Source: Nocardioides campestrisoli (lineage in GTDB: Bacteria > Actinomycetota > Actinomycetes > Propionibacteriales > Nocardioidaceae). From it: 64,000 nt of DNA. Below the pieces are notes generated by a model. The model was not told where the DNA came from. It did no database searches and saw nothing but the letters and a program-made list of their open reading frames with translations. The stretch covers positions 3,438,001 to 3,502,000 of the forward strand of contig NZ_CP061768.1 in the NCBI RefSeq assembly GCF_013624435.2. The letters are read 5' to 3'. Each line of letters starts with the position of its first letter. The stretch's first letter is position 1. The translations under genes and the position numbers were made by a program. Below, piece by piece: positions 58,630 through 64,000 of the stretch.

Positions 58630-59853
58630 ATGGCTCACACCGCTGACTCGATGCTTCCCCTGGCGGGCACCACCGTCGTCGCCCTGGAGCAGGCCGTGGC
58701 GGCCCCGCTCGCCACCCGCCACCTCGCCGACCTCGGCGCCCGCGTGATCAAGATCGAGCGCGTCGGCGAGGGCGACTTCGCCCGGAACTACGACCACGCC
58801 GTGCAGGGGCTCGCCTCGCACTTCGTCTGGCTCAACCGGGGCAAGGAGTCTGTCGCGCTCGACCTCAAGGACCCCGCCGGCCTGGCGGCCGCCAAGCGGC
58901 TGATTGCCGGCGCCGACGTCTTCGTGCAGAACTCCGCGCCTGGTGCCGTCGCCCGGCTCGGCCTCGACGGCGACCAGCTGCGCGCGGAGAACCCTGGTCT
59001 GGTCGTGGTCAACATCTCCGGCTACGGCACCGACGGCCCCCGACGCGACCGGAAGGCCTACGACATGCTGATCCAGGCCGAGGCCGGGCTGATCTCGGTC
59101 ACCGGCACCCCGGAGACCGCCACCAAGACCGGTGTGCCGAGCGCCGACATCGCCGCCGGCCTCTACACCGCCCAGTCCGTGCTCGCGGCGCTGCTGCGCC
59201 GGGCCCGCACCGGCGAGGGGGCGGTGGTCGACGTCTCCATGTTCGACGCCACCGCGGAGTGGCTCGGGCACCCGATGTACATGCAGATGTACGCCGGTCG
59301 CCAGATCCCGCGGATGGGCCTGAGCCACGCCTCGATCGCGCCGTACGACGCCTTCCCCACCAGCGACGGCCAGATCCTGATCGGCGTGCAGAACGACCGC
59401 GGCTGGGTGGCGCTGACCAGCGTGCTGGAGCGTCCCGACCTGGCCGACCACCCCGACCTGGCCACGAACGTCGCCCGGGTGCGCAACCGGGCCGAGTGCG
59501 ACCGCCTGGTCGGCGAGCTCACCGCGCAGTGGACCACCGCCGAGCTCGACGCCCGCCTCGCGGCCGCCGGCGTGCCGGCCGCCCAGCTCAACGACATGCA
59601 GGGCCTGATCGACCACCCGCAGCTCTCCGCGCGCGACCGCTGGCGCGAGATCGACAGCCCCGTCGGCCCGCTGCGCGCGCTGCTCCCGCCCACCACCTTC
59701 CGCGACGTCGAGCTGCCGATGGGCGCCGTCCCGGACCTCGGCGAGCACACCGCCGCGGTCCTCGCCGAGCTCGGCCTGGCGCCGGAGGAGATCGAGCGCC
59801 TCCGCGAGTCCGGGGCCGCCCAGGTCGCCGAGCCCGCTCCGGCCGCCGGCTGA
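58630..59853 (+). CDS. Family III CoA-transferase (CaiB/BaiF type)
   Basis: A 407-residue CoA-transferase: LPLAGTTVVALEQAVAAPLA, HLADLGARVIKIERVGEGDF, HFVWLNRGKESVALDLKD, SGYGTDGPRRDRKAYDMLIQ, and the catalytic Asp probably in GVPSADIAAGLYTAQSVLAA. It transfers CoA to a carboxylic acid from a donor such as succinyl-CoA. ATG at 58630 is chosen, with ATG at 58651 possible. No strong Shine-Dalgarno. It is first in a three-gene plus-strand unit with the dehydrogenase and crotonase. Confidence 0.9.
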   Translation: MAHTADSMLPLAGTTVVALEQAVAAPLATRHLADLGARVIKIERVGEGDFARNYDHAVQGLASHFVWLNRGKESVALDLKDPAGLAAAKRLIAGADVFVQNSAPGAVARLGLDGDQLRAENPGLVVVNISGYGTDGPRRDRKAYDMLIQAEAGLISVTGTPETATKTGVPSADIAAGLYTAQSVLAALLRRARTGEGAVVDVSMFDATAEWLGHPMYMQMYAGRQIPRMGLSHASIAPYDAFPTSDGQILIGVQNDRGWVALTSVLERPDLADHPDLATNVARVRNRAECDRLVGELTAQWTTAELDARLAAAGVPAAQLNDMQGLIDHPQLSARDRWREIDSPVGPLRALLPPTTFRDVELPMGAVPDLGEHTAAVLAELGLAPEEIERLRESGAAQVAEPAPAAG

Positions 59854-59916
59854 GCCGCGCCGACCGTCCGACCGTTCCCCACCCCTTCCCACCAGAGATC
59901 CAGCAGAGGAAAACCC

Positions 59917-61065
59917 ATGGAGACCGAAGAGTTCGCCGCAGTCCTCGACGCCGTCCGCACGTTCGTCCGGCGCGAGGTGGTCCCGGCCGAGGAGGAGATC
60001 GAGGAGACCGACCGGATCCCGGACCGGATCCGCGAGCAGGCGGCTGCGATGGGCCTCTTCGGCTACGCCATCCCCGAGGAGTACGGCGGCCTCGGCTTCA
60101 CCATGTCCGAGGAGGTGCGCCTGGCCATCGAGGTCGGCTGGACCAGCCCCTCGTTCCGCTCGATGTTCGGCACCAACAACGGCATCGCCGGGCAGGTGCT
60201 GGTCAACTTCGGCACCGAGGAGCAGAAGAAGCGCTTCCTGCCGGCCCTGGCGTCGGGCGAGATGGTGGCCTCCTTCGCGCTGACCGAGCCCGAGGCCGGC
60301 TCCGACCCGAGCGGGATCCGGACCCGGGCGGTGCGCACCGACGACGGCTACGTGATCAACGGCCAGAAGCGGTTCATCACCAACGCCCCGGACGCCGACC
60401 TGTTCATGGTCTTCGCCCGCACCGACGAGGCGACGTCCGGCACCAAGGGCATCTCCGTCTTCGCCGTCGACGCCCGCACCGAGGGCATCGAGATCGGGCC
60501 CAAGGACGCCAAGATGGGTCAGCGCGGAGCCACCACCTCCGAGCTGTTCTTCACCGACGTCGCCGTCCCGGCCGAGAACCTCGTCGGCGGGGTCGAGGGC
60601 GAGGGCTTCGCCGCCGCCATGCGCTCGCTGGCCAAGGGGCGGCTGCACATCGCCGCCCTCTCGGTGGGCATGGCCCGGCGCCTGATCAAGGAGAGCGTCG
60701 ACTACGCCGCGGTCAACCGCCAGGGCGGCGTGCCGATCGCCGAGTTCCAGCTCGTCCAGGCCCTGCTGGCCGAGTCCGAGGCCGAGGCGTACGCCGGCTA
60801 CGCGATGGTGCTGGAGGCCGCGAAGTCCTACGACGACGGCAGCGACCAGCGGCTCGCTCCCTCCAGCTGCAAGCTCTTCTGCACCGAGATGGTGGGCCGG
60901 GTCGCCGACCGCGCGGTCCAGGTGCACGGCGGCATGGGCTACATGCGCTCGGTCCCGGTGGAGCGGTTCTACCGCGACGCCCGCCTCTTCCGCCTCTACG
61001 AGGGCACCAGCGAGGTGCAGAAGCTGATCATCGCCAAGCAGCTGCTGCGCGGGGCCGGCCGATGA
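59917..61065 (+). CDS. Acyl-CoA dehydrogenase
   Basis: A 382-residue flavoenzyme. Features: MGLFGYAIPEEYGGLGFTMS, ASFALTEPEAGSDPSGIRTR, YVINGQKRFITNAPDADLFM, GRLHIAALSVGMARRLIKES, and QVHGGMGYMRSVPVERFYRD with LFRLYEGTSEVQKLIIAKQL, where Glu in YEGTSE is the expected base. ATGs of the two dehydrogenases in this window are not close relatives by eye. Shine-Dalgarno AGAGGAAA is 5-8 nt upstream. ATGA overlap with the crotonase. Confidence 0.93.
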   Translation: METEEFAAVLDAVRTFVRREVVPAEEEIEETDRIPDRIREQAAAMGLFGYAIPEEYGGLGFTMSEEVRLAIEVGWTSPSFRSMFGTNNGIAGQVLVNFGTEEQKKRFLPALASGEMVASFALTEPEAGSDPSGIRTRAVRTDDGYVINGQKRFITNAPDADLFMVFARTDEATSGTKGISVFAVDARTEGIEIGPKDAKMGQRGATTSELFFTDVAVPAENLVGGVEGEGFAAAMRSLAKGRLHIAALSVGMARRLIKESVDYAAVNRQGGVPIAEFQLVQALLAESEAEAYAGYAMVLEAAKSYDDGSDQRLAPSSCKLFCTEMVGRVADRAVQVHGGMGYMRSVPVERFYRDARLFRLYEGTSEVQKLIIAKQLLRGAGR

Positions 61066-61844
61066 CCGGCCTGCGGGTCGAGGACCGCGGCGCGGTCCGG
61101 GTGCTGACCCTGGACCGGCCCGAGCGACGCAACGCGCTCGACCTGCCCGACCGGCGGGTGCTGCTCGCCGCGCTGCGTGAGGCCTCGGCCGACCCCGCTC
61201 TGCGGGCGCTGGTCCTCACCGGAGCCGGGACGATCTTCTCGGCCGGCGGCGACATCAGCTCGATGTCCCCGGACCCCGAGGTGGCCCTCGAGCGGCTCGA
61301 GCTGGTCAACGGGATCGCCCGCGAGCTGGTCCACACCACTCTGCCGGTGGTCAGCGCGGTCGAGGGCGGGGCGTTCGGCCTCGGGCTCTCGCTGACCTGC
61401 GCCGGAGACCTGGTCGTCGCCGGAGAGTCGTCGCGGTTCTCCGCCTCGTTCGCCCGGATCGGCCTGGTCGCCGACACCGGCCTCTCCTGGACCCTCCCCC
61501 GCCGGATCGGCCCCGGCCGGGCCCGGGCCATGCTGCTCACCGCGCGCACCGTCGGCGCGGACGAGGCCGAGCGGATCGGCCTGGTGGACGAGCTCGTGCC
61601 GGACGGCCAGACCCTGGACCGGGCCCTGGAGCTGGCCGACCAGCTCGCCGCGTTCTCCGCGCCCGCGACCGCCATCACCAAGCGGCTCGCGGCCGACAGC
61701 GGCGGCAGCCTCGACGAGCTGCTCGCCGCCGAGACCCACCACCAGATCGGCCTGCTCGGCGGGCCCGACTTCGCCGAGGGGCGCGACGCGTTCTTCGCGC
61801 GGCGTCCCGCCGCCTTCTCCCAGCCCCGCCCCGACCGGGTCTGA
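61062..61844 (+). CDS. Enoyl-CoA hydratase/isomerase family protein (PaaG-like)
   Basis: A 260-residue crotonase fold: LTLDRPERRNALDLPDRRVL, the oxyanion loop TIFSAGGDISSMSPDPE, and VEGGAFGLGLSLTCAGDLVV. The two Glu of a true hydratase are not in place: the first position is within GLGLSLT and the second is replaced by Asp in IGLVADTGLSWTLPRRIG. The V-x-D-T/S-G pattern is that of PaaG-type isomerases, in which Asp is the base. It may therefore shift a double bond rather than add water. Confidence 0.85.
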   Translation: MTGLRVEDRGAVRVLTLDRPERRNALDLPDRRVLLAALREASADPALRALVLTGAGTIFSAGGDISSMSPDPEVALERLELVNGIARELVHTTLPVVSAVEGGAFGLGLSLTCAGDLVVAGESSRFSASFARIGLVADTGLSWTLPRRIGPGRARAMLLTARTVGADEAERIGLVDELVPDGQTLDRALELADQLAAFSAPATAITKRLAADSGGSLDELLAAETHHQIGLLGGPDFAEGRDAFFARRPAAFSQPRPDRV

Positions 61845-61848
61845 GCGC

Positions 61849-62382
61849 TCAGGTTCCGGGCAGCCCCGCCAGGGCTGCCCGGACCGCGGCGTCGGTGGCG
61901 TCGCCGAAGGTGACCACCCGCGCCTCCTCCACCTGCGTGGGCGTCGAGGCCAGCGTCTCCACCGCCGCCTGCGCCGCGTCTGCCAGCGGCCACCCGTAGA
62001 CCCCGGCGCTGACCAGCGGGAAGGCGACCGTCCGGGCGCCGAGCTCGTCGGCCACCTCCAGGGCCCGCCGGTAGCAGGAGACCAGCAGCCCCCGGTCCCG
62101 CTCGCCTGCGCGGTGGTTGGGCCCGACGACGTGGATCACCCACCGGGCCGGCAGCTCGCCGGCGGTGGTCCAGCCGGCGTCCCCGGTGGCCAGCCCCTGG
62201 GGGAACCGGGCGACGCAGTCGGCCAGCACCGCCGGCCCGCCGGCCGCGTGGATCGCGCCGTCCACCCCGCCTCCCCCGCGCATCCGCCGGTTGGCGGCGT
62301 TGACGACCGCGTCCACCTGCTGGGTGGTGAGGTCACCCCGCACCACGGTGACCCGGGCCCGGTGCCCGCCCACGCGGCTCAC
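61849..62382 (-). CDS. Macrodomain protein (ADP-ribose/O-acetyl-ADP-ribose hydrolase type)
   Basis: A 177-residue macrodomain: VTVVRGDLTTQQVDAVVNAA, NRRMRGGGGVDGAIHAAGGP and WVIHVVGPNHRAGERDRGLL, then AFPLVSAGVYGWPLADAAQA. The NAAN and GGGGVDGAIHAAGG motifs carry the residues that bind ADP-ribose in the MacroD/YmdB group. It may remove ADP-ribose from proteins or hydrolyse O-acetyl-ADP-ribose. GTG start; the GTGA overlap with the topoisomerase gene shows translational coupling. Confidence 0.9.
   Translation of the reverse strand: MSRVGGHRARVTVVRGDLTTQQVDAVVNAANRRMRGGGGVDGAIHAAGGPAVLADCVARFPQGLATGDAGWTTAGELPARWVIHVVGPNHRAGERDRGLLVSCYRRALEVADELGARTVAFPLVSAGVYGWPLADAAQAAVETLASTPTQVEEARVVTFGDATDAAVRAALAGLPGT
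61856..61882. terminator. Hairpin between the crotonase and macrodomain genes
   Basis: CCGGGCAGCCC (61856-61866) and GGGCTGCCCGG (61872-61882) form a perfect 11-bp stem with loop CGCCA. It starts 12 nt after the crotonase stop and overlaps the last codons of the convergent macrodomain gene. No U-run. Confidence 0.6.
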
Positions 62383-63383
62383 TCGTCCACCAGCAGGTCG
62401 AGGACGGCCCGCTCCATCGCCGCCTGCCGCTCGTCCGGGGTCTTCCAGGAGCGGCTCTCGAGCCGGACGGTCCGCCCCTCCTCGTAGGCCTCCACCACCC
62501 GCGGGTCGACGTAGGAGCTGCGGGCCAGGGTGGGGGTGTTGCCGAGGAACTCCGAGACCTCGCGGAAGCAGGCCGCCAGGGCCCGGCGCCGGCTGGCGCG
62601 GGTCTTGCCGGGCTCCTCGGTCTGGGCCAGGTGGCCGGCGGCGATCACGGTGGCGTGCCAGGTGCGGAAGTCCTTGGCGGTGGCCTCCACGCCGGTGGTG
62701 TCGCGGATGTACTCGTTGACGGCGGCGGCGTCGAGCGTGCGCCACTGCCGCCCGTCCTTCCAGGTCAGCAGCCGGGGCTCGTCGCGGTTGCGGCGCCGGC
62801 GCATCACCTCGATCGCCTCCACCACGGCGGGGTCGTCGATCTCGATGCAGTGCTCCACCCCGGACTTGCCGATGAAGCAGAAGATCAGCCGGTCCCCGCG
62901 GCGGGTCACGTGCCGGCGCTCGAGGGTGGTGAGCCCGAAGCTGCCGTTCTGGTCGGCGTACACGTCGTTGCCGATCCGGAAGTAGCCCAGGTCGAGGAGC
63001 CGGACCGCGACGGCGCAGGCGCGGCCCCGGGTCATCCCCTCGGTGCCGAGGTCGGTCAGGACGACCTCGCGCGCCTTCGACATCGCCTTGCCGAACTCCA
63101 GCACCCGGTCGAACTTGGCGGCGTCGCGCTTGGCGCGCCACTGCGGGTGGTAGAGGTACTGGCGGCGGCCCGCGTCGTCGGTACCGACCGCCTGCAGGTG
63201 GCCGTGCGGGTACGGCGTGACCCACACGTCGCGCCAGGCCGGCGGGATGACCAGGTCGCGCACCCGCTGGGCGTCCTCCTCGTCGAGCCGCTCCCCGTGC
63301 TCGTCGAGGTAGACGAAGCCCCTCCCGGCGCGCCGCCGCGTCCAGCCCGGCTGGTCCGGGGACGTGCGGCGCAGTCGGGGCAT
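62379..63383 (-). CDS. DNA topoisomerase IB (poxvirus/bacterial type)
   Basis: A 334-residue type IB topoisomerase that relaxes supercoils through a 3'-phosphotyrosine. Seen: the N-terminal FVYLDEHGERLDEEDAQRVR, VIPPAWRDVWVTPYPHGHLQ, AVGTDDAGRRQYLYHPQWRA, the catalytic Arg/Lys region TRGRACAVAVRLLDLGYFRI and GLTTLERRHVTRRGDRLIFC, then KDFRTWHATVIAAGHLAQ with Arg and His. The active Tyr lies in TLARSSYVDPRVVEAYEEGR. Length is normal for bacterial members. Confidence 0.95.
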   Translation of the reverse strand: MPRLRRTSPDQPGWTRRRAGRGFVYLDEHGERLDEEDAQRVRDLVIPPAWRDVWVTPYPHGHLQAVGTDDAGRRQYLYHPQWRAKRDAAKFDRVLEFGKAMSKAREVVLTDLGTEGMTRGRACAVAVRLLDLGYFRIGNDVYADQNGSFGLTTLERRHVTRRGDRLIFCFIGKSGVEHCIEIDDPAVVEAIEVMRRRRNRDEPRLLTWKDGRQWRTLDAAAVNEYIRDTTGVEATAKDFRTWHATVIAAGHLAQTEEPGKTRASRRRALAACFREVSEFLGNTPTLARSSYVDPRVVEAYEEGRTVRLESRSWKTPDERQAAMERAVLDLLVDE

Positions 63384-63393
63384 GGCGTCCTCC

Positions 63394-64000
63394 TCACCTC
63401 ATGGGCACGAGCATCTCCAGGAGCCGCTGCCACCAGGTCGGCGACTGCTGGCCCTCCAGCGCCCGCAGTACCCCGCGGGGCACCTGGACACGCAGCACCT
63501 CGCTCCGCGCCCCCTCGGTGCTGATCCACACCTGGCCGTCGTCGGTCACCGCCAGCCCCTCCCCCTGCGGCTGCGGCGGCAGGTCGAACGTGGCGACGTG
63601 CTCGAGCTCGGGGTAGCGGTAGACGTGCGCCTGCTCGTAGCTGCGCAGCACCAGGTGCCGGCCGTCGGGCCAGAACGCGCCGTCGGTGACCATCCCGGCG
63701 ACCTCGCCCAGCACCGTCAGCGGCGCGGTCTCCCCGGGGACGAGCCGCTCGGGCGCGACGGCCACCTCGCCACCGAAGACACCCTTGCTGACCACGTGCA
63801 GCCGCCCGGAGCGGGGATGGACCAGCAGCGCCTCGGCGTCGCGGGGTCCGTCGGGCCAGACCAGGGTCGTCCGCGGCACGTCGACCCGGGTGGTGCCCCG
63901 CCCCACCGGCACCCGGGCCACCTCGATGCTGTCGCGGGCCCGCAGGTTGTCGCCGATGTCGCCGACCCAGACCTCCCCGGGACCGGCCGGGGCGAGCGCC
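63394..64000 (-). CDS. Beta-propeller-like protein, N-terminal part outside window
   Basis: The frame is open to the window edge (at least 202 codons), so the ATG at 63921 is internal: upstream codons read GEVWVGDIGDNLRARDSIEV. The GDIGDN motif, then LLVHPRSGRLHVVSKGV and GAFWPDGRHLVLRSYEQAHV, look like blades of a WD40-type or esterase-like propeller found in exported actinobacterial proteins. The end, TWWQRLLEMLVPMR, is an amphipathic helix. Function unknown. The Shine-Dalgarno and start are not visible. Confidence 0.75.
   Translation of the reverse strand, partial: ALAPAGPGEVWVGDIGDNLRARDSIEVARVPVGRGTTRVDVPRTTLVWPDGPRDAEALLVHPRSGRLHVVSKGVFGGEVAVAPERLVPGETAPLTVLGEVAGMVTDGAFWPDGRHLVLRSYEQAHVYRYPELEHVATFDLPPQPQGEGLAVTDDGQVWISTEGARSEVLRVQVPRGVLRALEGQQSPTWWQRLLEMLVPMR

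Noticed and set aside
58564-58630. CoA-transferase start at ATG 58564
   Set aside because: It would add 22 residues unlike the family and place the LysR operator inside the coding sequence.

Overview
The window is a 64 kb piece of a very GC-rich actinobacterial chromosome. Frequent GTG starts, ATGA/GTGA/TGATG start-stop overlaps, a Gram-positive flagellar basal body with no L or P ring genes, and the type of citrate synthase and DUF5709-like genes suggest a motile member of the Nocardioidaceae (Nocardioides-like). This placement is an inference from content. I saw no tRNA, rRNA, IS element, prophage or CRISPR array, and no gene-free stretch longer than about 300 bases.

Region 1 (1-36080) is one contiguous motility and chemotaxis island. 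On the minus strand are a soluble receptor (cut by the window edge), cheW, cheA, csrA, fliW, flgL, flgK and flgN. The plus strand follows with fliA, fliC-fliD-fliS-fliT-like, cheR-cheY-cheX-cheY plus an unknown gene, flgB-flgC-fliE-fliF-fliG-fliH-fliI-fliJ-wall hydrolase-fliK-flgD-flgE, flbD-motA-motB-fliL, fliM-fliN-fliO-fliP-fliQ-fliR-flhB, and flhA with a small membrane ORF. cheB lies on the minus strand opposite cheR. Every transcription unit except fliA has, just upstream, a near-identical element CCTCAG-N15-GCCGA(T), read as the promoter of the FliA sigma factor encoded at 8099.

These promoters fall into classes. At cheB, cheR and fliM the GTG start lies 8-9 nt after the -10, which predicts leaderless mRNAs. 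At fliC, flgB, flbD and flhA the mRNA should begin with a small perfect hairpin showing GGA in its loop (ACGGAC, CGGAA, ACGGAC, AGGAT plus a second ACGGAG), the classical form of a CsrA site. With csrA and fliW in the same island, this predicts a CsrA-FliW translational regulon wider than flagellin alone.

Region 2 (35965-42914) is housekeeping: an orphan two-GAF histidine kinase preceded by a structured leader with a 12-codon mini-ORF behind an extended Shine-Dalgarno, then pdxH, a citrate synthase gene, a DUF5709-like acidic protein, a secreted protein, a GNAT acetyltransferase and serC. Strong hairpin terminators follow gltA and serC.

Region 3 (42930-61844) is acyl-CoA and dicarboxylate catabolism. 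A minus-strand operon (MaoC, thiolase, mesaconyl-C4-CoA hydratase-like protein, SDR, acyl-CoA dehydrogenase, CitE-like lyase, family III CoA-transferase) is divergent from a GntR regulator. A second minus-strand operon encodes a TAXI-type TRAP transporter, a two-subunit CoA-transferase and an MFS permease. A third set is a LysR regulator, a TesB thioesterase, a family III CoA-transferase, an acyl-CoA dehydrogenase and a crotonase. Together they suggest uptake and CoA-dependent breakdown of a (C5-type?) carboxylate, which is an inference.

Region 4 (61849-64000) holds a translationally coupled macrodomain protein and topoisomerase IB, and the 3' part of a beta-propeller gene cut by the window end.
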